Below are positions 43,517 through 51,226 of a stretch of 64,000 bases of DNA, piece after piece; the first letter of the stretch is position 1; every line of letters begins with the position of its first letter. A program made the position numbers and the translations under genes. The stretch covers positions 62,001 to 126,000 of the forward strand of contig NZ_CABUOD010000003.1 in NCBI RefSeq assembly GCF_902493135.1, written 5' to 3'. The notes below the pieces were generated by a model. That model saw only the letters and a list, made by a program, of their open reading frames with translations. It did not search any database and was not told where the DNA came from. This DNA comes from an uncultured Parabacteroides sp. GTDB lineage: Bacteria; Bacteroidota; Bacteroidia; Bacteroidales; Tannerellaceae.

Positions 43517-44048
43517 AAAGTAGCCTAAACGCAAGCCCACACGTGCCAAAAGTCGTAGACAACGCTGCAATCTCACACCAGAACATCGGCTTCGTTGATA
43601 CAAAGTCCTGCCACAGATTACCGGTTACTCGTTTACTCATACCTATTACCGTGTAAACGATAAAAGCCAGCCACACCGGAATAAGAACCCACCAGAAAGA
43701 CGTGCAGCCAACCCATAGCTGAGAAGAAAGCAACGTCAATGCCGCCGATCCGCAATGAATGCGGTTTATCCAAGCGTCTTTGAAATCGGGAGCCAAACCG
43801 ACACCGGTCAAACCGATACAGGCTGCGATCGCCAGCAACCGCATGGTGAAGGTTGCACTCAGTTCCCAGACGACCGGGAACAGAAACATTGCCGTCAGTG
43901 CCATGCTTGCACAAAAGATCAATTTATGATCAAGGGCATAATACGTCGCACTGATTGAGTACGGCACACCTTTCGTCTTTATACAAACCGCTGCCGTATA
44001 AGCAGCGATAATCAAAAAAGAAATAATTAATAACAGCATGATTTTCAA
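43515..44048 (-). CDS. Multi-pass inner-membrane protein in the phage late region
   Basis: 177 residues with about six predicted hydrophobic segments (starting 'MLLLIISFLIIAAYTAAVC', then 'LIFCASMALTAMFLFPVVW', 'LLAIAACIGLTGVGL', 'GSAALTLLSSQLWVG', 'WWVLIPVWLAFIVYTVIG'). Family not recognised. A membrane protein in the tail-fibre section could act in superinfection exclusion or surface change (inference). Confidence 0.6.
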   Translation of the reverse strand: MKIMLLLIISFLIIAAYTAAVCIKTKGVPYSISATYYALDHKLIFCASMALTAMFLFPVVWELSATFTMRLLAIAACIGLTGVGLAPDFKDAWINRIHCGSAALTLLSSQLWVGCTSFWWVLIPVWLAFIVYTVIGMSKRVTGNLWQDFVSTKPMFWCEIAALSTTFGTCGLAFRLL

Positions 44049-44059
44049 ACTTTATTATT

Positions 44060-44142
44060 TAACTTCGCCACGGAGACTTCGGTCCCCCAATTTTCTTTTT
44101 TGCCGCCTCCTACCTGTGATAGCCTGGGGGCGGCCTTGTTTC
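44060..44142 (+). ncRNA. Small-RNA-like unit, copy 3
   Basis: Plus strand, in the leader of the membrane-protein gene. A weaker -7 box TAACTTCG (44060-44067), a GAC-TTCG-GTC hairpin at 44075-44084, a T-rich linker, and CCGCCTCC/GGGGGCGG (44103-44110 and 44126-44133) followed by CCTTGTTT. The loop CCTGTGATAGC matches copy 1. Confidence 0.45.
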
Positions 44143-44160
44143 ATGTCTTGCCAGTGTGAA

Positions 44161-44838
44161 TCACATTTTTACTGCACGGATTATACCTCCTGTTGACATA
44201 AATCCTCTTTGGTACTGGAAATTTCCTGATTTTAGAATTTGAAATAAAAGTGTACTCCTATCAGTATCCAAAGAACAAGACAGCAAACCAACAAATGAAG
44301 AATCCAGATTTGGTACACCCCATGACATTGTTGGTTGGAAAGGAATGAACATCGATTTTTCACGACTATCACCTAAATACCAACCATCTTTTCCGTTTAC
44401 AGTTTTTCTCTCTTTGTATACAGCATTATAAAGTATTCCAAGCTCTTCAAAAGTAGGTACTCTCCATCCGTGGGGACAGGGATCATATCTTCCTTTATCT
44501 GATGTCCATAAATATGGATACTCGCTTGAATTTGTTTCACTACACCAAGCATATTGATATGTTCCAGGATTTGAACTATATGGATTCCCGATCAGTTTAG
44601 AAGCATTGCTCAAATCTTCCCCCTGAGCTATCGACAATTTGCCCGTCTGACAGGTCGTTACCGAAGAAGGAGCTCCATAACGACGTCCCCACTGGAACAT
44701 GCTTCCGAATGTTTCGGGAAGATCAGCAAAATAGTTCTTCCCTGTTTGTATATCAGTAATAAGACTGGTCGTTGCCCATTTCACACCACCGATTTCAATA
44801 TATGGGATATCCATATTACCCATCAAACTCCTTTTCAT
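44161..44838 (-). CDS. Tail-tip adhesin with FISUMP/C-type-lectin-like domain
   Basis: 225 residues starting MKRSLMGN. After a short leader comes a Fibrobacter-paralogous-type domain: 'VKWATTSL', 'FQWGRR', 'YQYAWCSETN', 'DPCPHGWRVPTFEELGILY' and a 'GIIRAVKM' end. The 'CPxGWRVPT' signature marks these lectin-like folds. The gene is AT-rich compared with flanking tail genes and shares its N-terminus with two other tail genes, so it is probably an exchangeable receptor-binding protein. It overlaps the upstream small gene by four bases. Confidence 0.7.
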   Translation of the reverse strand: MKRSLMGNMDIPYIEIGGVKWATTSLITDIQTGKNYFADLPETFGSMFQWGRRYGAPSSVTTCQTGKLSIAQGEDLSNASKLIGNPYSSNPGTYQYAWCSETNSSEYPYLWTSDKGRYDPCPHGWRVPTFEELGILYNAVYKERKTVNGKDGWYLGDSREKSMFIPFQPTMSWGVPNLDSSFVGLLSCSLDTDRSTLLFQILKSGNFQYQRGFMSTGGIIRAVKM

Positions 44839-45023
44839 CTTATATCAGGAATAATCACTGTTGTTATACTATCGTTCCTCTCTACTATCGTACCTTCTTC
44901 GATCTTTGAGGTAGGCATGTAGTGAGGAATACTGATTGACTGCGCTGCCATGATGAGAGCGCAGGATGCGACTGCTAACAAGGTCAGCAGGTCGGATTGG
45001 GTTGATTTGATTGTTGTTGTCAT
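44835..45023 (-). CDS. Small membrane-anchored protein (62 aa)
   Basis: 62 residues with one hydrophobic segment (about 11-28, 'LLTLLAVASCALIMAAQS'). It follows the LamG-like gene by ten bases and overlaps the FISUMP gene by four (ATGA), so it is part of the same translated operon. Function unknown. Confidence 0.55.
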   Translation of the reverse strand: MTTTIKSTQSDLLTLLAVASCALIMAAQSISIPHYMPTSKIEEGTIVERNDSITTVIIPDIR

Positions 45024-45033
45024 ATTGTTTTAT

Positions 45034-45705
45034 TTACAAATCAAATGGTTTAATAGGTGGGGTGAAGTCTGATGTCCAACGGGCTATATTACTTACTCGA
45101 AATTCGCTAATAAGTGCATTTGACCAACTTGCGTTATCTACAATGAAATTTCCAATTGTCATTTTATTAATTGGACATGTTATATTAAAGTAACTAACCT
45201 TCGTTGCATTTAATATACCATTCAACCAGAGATAGAATGTTCCATTTTTTCGGGTCATAGCAAAATGAGTGTCTGTATTATTCGCACTTAGGGTCGTTGA
45301 TTTAATTGCCTTATTAAACACTTCGGCTTCCGGTGTTGTCGAAGCAATCCACCAACTATTAGGGTTATCATCTTTATGCCTGGTAAGTATAAGAAAACCG
45401 TTGTCACTTCTATAATTGCTCCCAAAAATCGCTGGATAGTACGAATTATTACCTCGTACCTTTATCCAAAAATCTACCGTGAAGTCACTATTCCCAGGAT
45501 AATAATTAGACAATCCTTCTAAAGAAACATAGCCACCATTATTCACATCGAGAGCCTTTCCATATTTTCCACCATCAGAAAAAGTAGCATTATGATTTGT
45601 ACAATATTTACCGGTTACTTCATCTCTTAATGATCCATCAAAATGCAACAAAAGCATCGTATGCTCATCTGGTCTACTCTTACCATCCATCAAATTTCTT
45701 TTCAT
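45034..45705 (-). CDS. Tail-tip adhesin with LamG/concanavalin-like domain
   Basis: 223 residues starting MKRNLMDG. A single beta-sandwich domain: 'MLLLHFDGSLRDEVTG', 'GKYGKALDVNNGGYVSL', 'DFTVDFWIKV', 'HFAMTRKNGTFYLWLNG' and 'ISEFRVSNIARW', which is the usual LamG-like phage fibre pattern. It probably binds a glycan on the host surface. AT-rich compared with neighbours. Starts on the stop of the preceding gene (four-base overlap). Confidence 0.75.
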   Translation of the reverse strand: MKRNLMDGKSRPDEHTMLLLHFDGSLRDEVTGKYCTNHNATFSDGGKYGKALDVNNGGYVSLEGLSNYYPGNSDFTVDFWIKVRGNNSYYPAIFGSNYRSDNGFLILTRHKDDNPNSWWIASTTPEAEVFNKAIKSTTLSANNTDTHFAMTRKNGTFYLWLNGILNATKVSYFNITCPINKMTIGNFIVDNASWSNALISEFRVSNIARWTSDFTPPIKPFDL

Positions 45706-46403
45706 ACGCCCAAATCCAAATTAAGTTCAAATGTGAGAAAATGCGGATAGTTCGCCTTTACGTCGATAGCCTCTATTTCTTCGACGGTAGTAGCTGCCAG
45801 AGTTGCGTTCTTATTTATTTGCATAAGATCGTATGTATCAGTTGCATATATTTCCAAGCGGGGAATCCTATCAATAGCCCATCCAATAGGCACTTCCACT
45901 TCCTGTGACGGTTCGTCAATAGTCCAGAACTTTCTTGTCGTATCGCCCCGTCCTTGAAATGCCGGTAGTGTCGTATTCAACATTGTAGTACGGAGGCTTC
46001 TATCCATCCATAGGGTGTAGTTCGCAACTTCCTCTGTCAACTGATCTCCGGCATCATTCATGAGAATATTACCGTTTTCATCACGTTGGTATCGGATAAC
46101 AGATACGAAAAACTTTTCGCTAAACCTGTCTTGCGCTTCGATTTCAGCCAGCTTCGCTTGCCGGGCGATAACAAGTGCATCCGGTTCGGGCACAGGTTCA
46201 GGTTCCGGGGAAGAAGGGATTTCCATGTTCCAAACCTGCAACGGGGTTGCGTCCGGGTTCGCCTTGTGAAAGGCGATCTGATCGTCGTTAAGTAGCAGGA
46301 ATGCGCCGTTGTCGTAATCCTCTAACGTTGTCCCTACATTGTAGGTGTCTCCTAATAGAACTTCGCTAAAATAGAAGCCGAGTTGTTTTTTAATGTATAG
46401 CAT
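45702..46403 (-). CDS. Phage tail protein, fibre-associated or chaperone-like
   Basis: 233 residues. The first 65 residues ('GAFLLLNDDQIAFHKANPDATPLQVWNM') are followed by a Pro/Glu-rich hinge ('SSPEPEPVPEPD') and a helical part. Proteins with this N-terminus occur between fibre genes of Bacteroidales phages and may be fibre-assembly chaperones; this is inference. Confidence 0.55.
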   Translation of the reverse strand: MLYIKKQLGFYFSEVLLGDTYNVGTTLEDYDNGAFLLLNDDQIAFHKANPDATPLQVWNMEIPSSPEPEPVPEPDALVIARQAKLAEIEAQDRFSEKFFVSVIRYQRDENGNILMNDAGDQLTEEVANYTLWMDRSLRTTMLNTTLPAFQGRGDTTRKFWTIDEPSQEVEVPIGWAIDRIPRLEIYATDTYDLMQINKNATLAATTVEEIEAIDVKANYPHFLTFELNLDLGV

Positions 46404-46411
46404 AATGTTTT

Positions 46412-47104
46412 TTATTTATATTTCATATAGCGAAGAATCACTATTCCGGAACCTCCTTTTGTGGGCAGACCTGTCGAGACGCCTTGTTTGTTACTCCGTC
46501 CTCCATTCCCGCCGTTCCCTGTATTTATTTCGCCGTCGATACTCTGATAGTTGTCATTCCCGCCATTTCCACCGTTTGAATATATTATGTCATTGAACGG
46601 GCACTTAGTGGTACTGCCTTGGCCTCTTCCGCCAAGTGCATCATAATAATTCGTTCCGTTTCCTCCATTTTTCCCCCCATTTCGATATGGACCACCACCG
46701 CCGGATCCGCCATCTCCGCCATATCCCATATTGGGATCAGTCCAATCTCCTTTGCGACACGTTCCACCCTTACCTCCGGCCGCGGAATAAGCGCCATTGA
46801 TTATATAAGATGACTCCCCATCCATTCCTTTACCATACAATGTGTCGGATTGTATTCCTTGACCAATTTGTATATGTATTGTTTCGCCGGGTCGTACCGG
46901 TATTTTTTCGTATAATTCAGTGTAGCCACCGCCTCCTCCCGTTCCGGGATAATAGGTCCCTCCGCTTGATCCGCCTCCTCCCGCTCCGACCACAAATGCG
47001 TCGATTGATTTGCATCCGCCCGGAACGGTCCATTCGGTAGTGTTTTTTATCTCTTCGACGACTTCCACCAATTCCCTCTCTATTTTAATCAGACCTCTTT
47101 TCAT
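46412..47104 (-). CDS. Glycine-rich tail-tip adhesin
   Basis: 230 residues starting MKRGLIKI. A TTG two codons upstream is in frame, but this ATG has the ribosome binding site GGAGG nine bases before it. After about 30 residues it becomes a Gly-rich domain with many GGG/GG-N runs ('GAGGGGSSGGTYYPG', 'YGGDGGSGGGGPYRNGG') ending 'SGIVILRYMKYK'. This is typical of polyglycine-type phage adhesins such as T-even gp38, where loops between Gly strands decide host range. It shares the MKRxL start with two other adhesins. Confidence 0.7.
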   Translation of the reverse strand: MKRGLIKIERELVEVVEEIKNTTEWTVPGGCKSIDAFVVGAGGGGSSGGTYYPGTGGGGGYTELYEKIPVRPGETIHIQIGQGIQSDTLYGKGMDGESSYIINGAYSAAGGKGGTCRKGDWTDPNMGYGGDGGSGGGGPYRNGGKNGGNGTNYYDALGGRGQGSTTKCPFNDIIYSNGGNGGNDNYQSIDGEINTGNGGNGGRSNKQGVSTGLPTKGGSGIVILRYMKYK

Positions 47105-47125
47105 CTGCAACTTCCTCCCGTTTGA

Positions 47126-48103
47126 TTAATTCCCTTTACTCAACACCACATAAGTACCATGCACATACCTGACCGAAATAGATGCTATCTTGCCACCCAC
47201 TATGGTTATGCTTTCTTCATCGCACTGCCAGCCGGAAGCATTCGGCAATGCTTGAGTGATGTCAACAGGGCCGTTATTCCATATGTCGATCATGCACTCC
47301 CAGCCCTCATAAGGAGTAGAAGCAAACGACAAGGCGCTGGCTGCTGATAGCGTTACCTTGATCGAATAGTTGGCTATCGAAAGGCCGGTCAACGTTGTAG
47401 CCACAGTGACATCCTTGAACCGCAAAGAGTCCGCTACTTTTGCCTGTTCCTCATTACTATAATTATTGTCGGTATGGACATAATCAGCGTCTTTGACCGT
47501 ATGGTCGTCGTTCTGAAGCTGGGATAGCTTTGTCGGAATCGCCTGCCGGATGTTCGCTATACTTTGGTTCAAGCCGGCGATGATACCGGCCAACGTTTGT
47601 GAATCTTCTACATTTGCAAGAAATGCGATGATCTCGTTAAACGATTCGATCGCAACGGAGACATTGCCGGAGACAAGCCCATTTATTTGATTCTGCAAGG
47701 CGGTCAGCGCGTCGCGAATAGACGTGTCATCGTAACTCGCCCCGTCCCGGCCACGCAAATTCGGCGTATCAAAACTGCCGGAAGCATAAGTGAACGTCAG
47801 GACATAGGTAGTCGCGTTATTCGTCTTAACGGTTACCTGCACATCCGTCGGCACAGCTTTATGGGACGTCTTGGCATACTCATCCGTTGACGGATCATAT
47901 ATTTCCCAGAATCCATCCTCTGTGATTCGGGAGGGCTTGCCGTCTATCCCGTGATAAGACAGGTCTGCGTATTCCTTCACGCCGTCACCGATCTTGTATT
48001 TCCCAGTATCGGTTTCCAGCACCATTTCGCGCTCGCTGATAACAGGATTGGCCAATAACCAGTTTGCCTTTGCGTCGCCTCGTAATTGTATCTTTACTGC
48101 CAT
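47126..48103 (-). CDS. Tail fibre with Mtd-like N-terminal domain
   Basis: 325 residues. The first 55 residues match the phage-fibre anchor seen in major-tropism-determinant-like proteins ('NPVISEREMVLETDTGKYKIGDGVKEYADLSY'). The middle is helical and the end is beta-rich. It is a structural fibre; the receptor-binding tips probably come from the adhesins encoded next. No reverse transcriptase or template repeat for a diversity-generating retroelement is visible. Confidence 0.75.
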   Translation of the reverse strand: MAVKIQLRGDAKANWLLANPVISEREMVLETDTGKYKIGDGVKEYADLSYHGIDGKPSRITEDGFWEIYDPSTDEYAKTSHKAVPTDVQVTVKTNNATTYVLTFTYASGSFDTPNLRGRDGASYDDTSIRDALTALQNQINGLVSGNVSVAIESFNEIIAFLANVEDSQTLAGIIAGLNQSIANIRQAIPTKLSQLQNDDHTVKDADYVHTDNNYSNEEQAKVADSLRFKDVTVATTLTGLSIANYSIKVTLSAASALSFASTPYEGWECMIDIWNNGPVDITQALPNASGWQCDEESITIVGGKIASISVRYVHGTYVVLSKGN

Positions 48104-48114
48104 ATTGCTATAAT

Positions 48115-49893
48115 TTAATCGTTTGCATTACCGCCATCCATAACCAAAGAGCCGCCGTAGACGGTAAAAGCCGTTCCACCGTCCATGTTGCCGGCCGAGT
48201 TCACTTCCGACCAAGCCCCGTCCTTACGCCCGTAGGTCTTACCATCTTTGGGGGCTTCGGGAAAGTTATCAGGTACAACATATTCGACAAATGCACCTTC
48301 TGTACTATTATTGGTTGTGGGAACGAACAGATACATCTTTCCCGCAACCAGCCCTGTGCCCAATGCGGAAACGTTACCTGTTCCGGGATTACCTCTCGGA
48401 ATAGTAAGATTCAACAAATATTTTTCCCGCCCCTCTTCCGTTTGTCCGTTTGGGATAACCTCCACTGAAACATTCGTACCCGGTAATCCGGTTGTTATTG
48501 TTCCAGTTTGGATGATCGGTGTGAATCCTTGTGGACCACGCCGAAGGACAAAGTTCAATTTATACAAGGGGTTACCGTCCGGATCCGTCCCGTTCTCCGA
48601 GAGAGTGACATTCATAGCATCACCTTCCGTCACCGTCCCGACCGTAAAGCCGGGTGTTTTGCCGGTGAACCCGATCGCGCCGGACATATCCACCAGGTAC
48701 TCGAATGAAACTGCGCCGCGGACATACAGCTTGGCGTTGTCGGGTTTCTCGACATCATTTGTATTGATCAGGACGAACTTGCCTTCCGGGACATTGGCGA
48801 GGTCGGCATTCATTGCTGCAATAGACGCATAGGTGCGATACACGCTGAATCCTTCCGGACGGAGTATCGTATCTGTCTTTTTATATGCTCCTGTCACGTA
48901 ATCCCATGTGTAGACATGATAATCTGATCCGATATATCCGGGATGGTCGGAGACGGATTTCGCGTTGGTGGTAGCCTCTATAGCTCCTTGCTTTGCCGTA
49001 TTCGTGTCAAGGATGGCCTGTGCCGTATCTTTCTCACGTTTCTCCTCTTGCTTTTGGCGGACAAGCTCGGCATCCTTACGCGCTTGTTCGGCTATCTTGT
49101 CGGCTTCGGATTGCTCTATGCGCTTGGCTTCGTCATCCTTTCGTTTCTGTTCGGCAGCTTCAACGGCCAGATTGGTATCGTTGGCCTTTTTCGCGGCAGC
49201 AAGGGCTGATTCTGTTGCCGTGCCGGCATCCGTCTTGATTTGGCCAAACTCTTCCTTACGCTTTAACTCGTCATTCTGCCGTGCCTGCTCTTTTGCCTGC
49301 CACTGCGTATAGCTGTTCTCCCGGACTCCTTCCTGTTCTTCGACAGTCGCCTCCAACTGGCGAAGGTCTGTTTTAAGAGTATTTGCTTCTCCGGTGATTA
49401 CATCCATTTCCTCACGAACCTCTTTTGCTGCATCGGTAGCCGGTTTCATAAGTTCGGCCTTATCAGTCTCTGTCAGATCAGAAAAATGCAGTTTCAATCG
49501 ATCCACTTCTGCTGGCGTCAGATCGGAAAACTTCATTTTCAGTTCTTCACGGTCGAAAATATCCACGTATGCACTATCCGGCTCACTTTCGTACTTCATT
49601 TGAAGCGTACCGTTCAACTTTCGAAAGATAGGCTTTTCTCCTTTTGGCCCACGAATTTTCTCAATTTCCAACAGATTCTGCCAAGCACCATTAGCTCCTT
49701 GTTTCCAAAGGATGTATTTATCGTTTATCCCTAAAAACGCACTAAAGCCGGGATCGCCCTGTTTCCCTTTCATTGCAGAGGGCAAAGCACGCTTAGGCCT
49801 TCCACCCTGAATGATCAGGATCATATCATTATCGGTTATTGTTCCGGCTGCCGGAAGCAAATTAGCCCTGATTATTTCAAATTCTTCTGCCAT
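48115..49893 (-). CDS. Long tail fibre with coiled coil and collagen-like segments
   Basis: 592 residues. Short Gly-x-Y stretches ('GKQGDPG', 'RGPKGE', 'RRGPQG', 'PRGNPG') flank a strongly charged coiled coil from about 130 to 310 ('EQKRKDDEAKRIEQSEADKIAEQARKD'). The beta-rich C-terminus probably trimerises. It starts one base after the distal tail gene ends and is the first fibre gene. Confidence 0.75.
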   Translation of the reverse strand: MAEEFEIIRANLLPAAGTITDNDMILIIQGGRPKRALPSAMKGKQGDPGFSAFLGINDKYILWKQGANGAWQNLLEIEKIRGPKGEKPIFRKLNGTLQMKYESEPDSAYVDIFDREELKMKFSDLTPAEVDRLKLHFSDLTETDKAELMKPATDAAKEVREEMDVITGEANTLKTDLRQLEATVEEQEGVRENSYTQWQAKEQARQNDELKRKEEFGQIKTDAGTATESALAAAKKANDTNLAVEAAEQKRKDDEAKRIEQSEADKIAEQARKDAELVRQKQEEKREKDTAQAILDTNTAKQGAIEATTNAKSVSDHPGYIGSDYHVYTWDYVTGAYKKTDTILRPEGFSVYRTYASIAAMNADLANVPEGKFVLINTNDVEKPDNAKLYVRGAVSFEYLVDMSGAIGFTGKTPGFTVGTVTEGDAMNVTLSENGTDPDGNPLYKLNFVLRRGPQGFTPIIQTGTITTGLPGTNVSVEVIPNGQTEEGREKYLLNLTIPRGNPGTGNVSALGTGLVAGKMYLFVPTTNNSTEGAFVEYVVPDNFPEAPKDGKTYGRKDGAWSEVNSAGNMDGGTAFTVYGGSLVMDGGNAND

Positions 49894-49894
49894 A

Positions 49895-50818
49895 TCAATT
49901 GAAAACTATTATTTTACCTTGCTCATCTGCCAGTAACCCCAAATCCGGATCTTTCAGCACACGGTAACGAACATCACCGCCGGCATCTATCCAACTCACT
50001 ACAGGAGCGACAACAGAAATAGTGAACCTTACGCCAATCCGGTTCTCCCGCCAAATCTCCACTGAGAAAGAAGGGCAATCCGTATAGTACACCTGAATGA
50101 TACCATCCAACGTCTTAATATATAATTCCTGATTTCCTACACCGGCTATCTGGCTAAAGAACGCCCGGTAGTTGTTCAAAAACTCCTCCACACTGCCGGC
50201 CAACATCCAAAGGGACAGTTTTATTTCCCGATGCTGGGTTTTGACCGTCGAAAGGTCTACCGTCCGGCCATCAGTGAACGGCGTCTTAACCGCCGGATAT
50301 TTCAAGATGTCCTCCTGGTTGTCATCCGATCCTATACCGAAGTCTGCAAAGTCTATCCCATTGATCGCATACTGCCCGCGAAGCCCGATACCGCCGGCCG
50401 GAGTTGCCGGATAAATTGCGTGGTCGTCTTCCGTAAAGGACAGCTCGAATGATGACAGGTTCTCTCCGGCATTAAATGGGATGAACTTGTCATAGGAGAT
50501 TCCGGCATTGAACCGCAAACGATTGGTCATGCCGGGAATAAGATCAAATTCCCGATAGCCTGGAGCGGACAGATCTGCAACAAACTTCCTATACCCGGAC
50601 CAGAACTGTTCAAGCGTTTCTGCCTTCATGAGGAATTTCAACTTGACAGTTTTAGGTTCGAACTCCACAACCGACAGATCGGGATCGATCCCATCGACTT
50701 CCGCCCAGTTGTTATATTTGACCGCCTTACGTTTGGGGTATTTCAGAAGATCATCAAAAGAACCTTCCAATAACTTACATCCCCATTCGGTATATATGTC
50801 TTTTCCGTCTATTGTCAT
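49895..50818 (-). CDS. Distal-tail-like (Dit) protein
   Basis: 307 residues, two similar halves of about 145 residues ('YTEWGCKLLEGSFDDLLKYPKRK' and 'DFGIGSDDNQEDILKYPAVKTPF'). This duplicated fold is typical of Bacteroidales siphophage distal tail proteins, which join the tail tube to the baseplate. Position between tape measure and fibres supports it. Confidence 0.65.
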   Translation of the reverse strand: MTIDGKDIYTEWGCKLLEGSFDDLLKYPKRKAVKYNNWAEVDGIDPDLSVVEFEPKTVKLKFLMKAETLEQFWSGYRKFVADLSAPGYREFDLIPGMTNRLRFNAGISYDKFIPFNAGENLSSFELSFTEDDHAIYPATPAGGIGLRGQYAINGIDFADFGIGSDDNQEDILKYPAVKTPFTDGRTVDLSTVKTQHREIKLSLWMLAGSVEEFLNNYRAFFSQIAGVGNQELYIKTLDGIIQVYYTDCPSFSVEIWRENRIGVRFTISVVAPVVSWIDAGGDVRYRVLKDPDLGLLADEQGKIIVFN

Positions 50819-51225
50819 AATACACGTGCTGTATGGTCTTTATGAGTTATCGTTTTACCTCCCGCGTTCTTTACGAACACCACGGCATAGTTACTCGCAT
50901 GGATCTCGGCTTCCGCCCCGTGCATCAGGATCACGTTGTAGCGGCCGATCGTATCAAAATGAAGGATTGCCTTGGAACCGGCCAGAAATACCTTTGCCGG
51001 ATTCGTCAGTTCCACATCTGTCTCGATATAGATTCCCATGTTTTCAGCCTTTACACCTCGGAACTCCCGTAATTGTTCCATAGACGGGAAATTGTTCTTC
51101 GTGCAGAACTCCGTACCCTGCGGTGTCAGCAGAAGGCGCATAAGCTCTTCTTTACTTTCTGTGCCATGCAACAACCGACAGGCACCCAACCGGTTTGCTA
51201 TTTCAAAAAACTCTTTGTCCATCAT
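50815..51225 (-). CDS. Tail protein of unknown role between tape measure and Dit
   Basis: 136 residues, not recognised. The N-terminus is helical ('EIANRLGACRLLHGTESKEELMRLLLTPQGTEFC') and the rest beta-rich ('HFDTIGRYNVILMHGAEAEIHASNYAVVFV'). It overlaps the next gene by four bases. The same gene order occurs in other Bacteroidales tailed phages. Confidence 0.6.
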   Translation of the reverse strand: MMDKEFFEIANRLGACRLLHGTESKEELMRLLLTPQGTEFCTKNNFPSMEQLREFRGVKAENMGIYIETDVELTNPAKVFLAGSKAILHFDTIGRYNVILMHGAEAEIHASNYAVVFVKNAGGKTITHKDHTARVL

Positions 51226-51226
51226 G

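Noticed and set aside
44161..48103. Diversity-generating retroelement (Mtd-like fibre and lectin-fold protein present)
   Set aside because: No reverse transcriptase gene, accessory protein or template/variable repeat pair was seen in the window, so only the fold resemblance remains.
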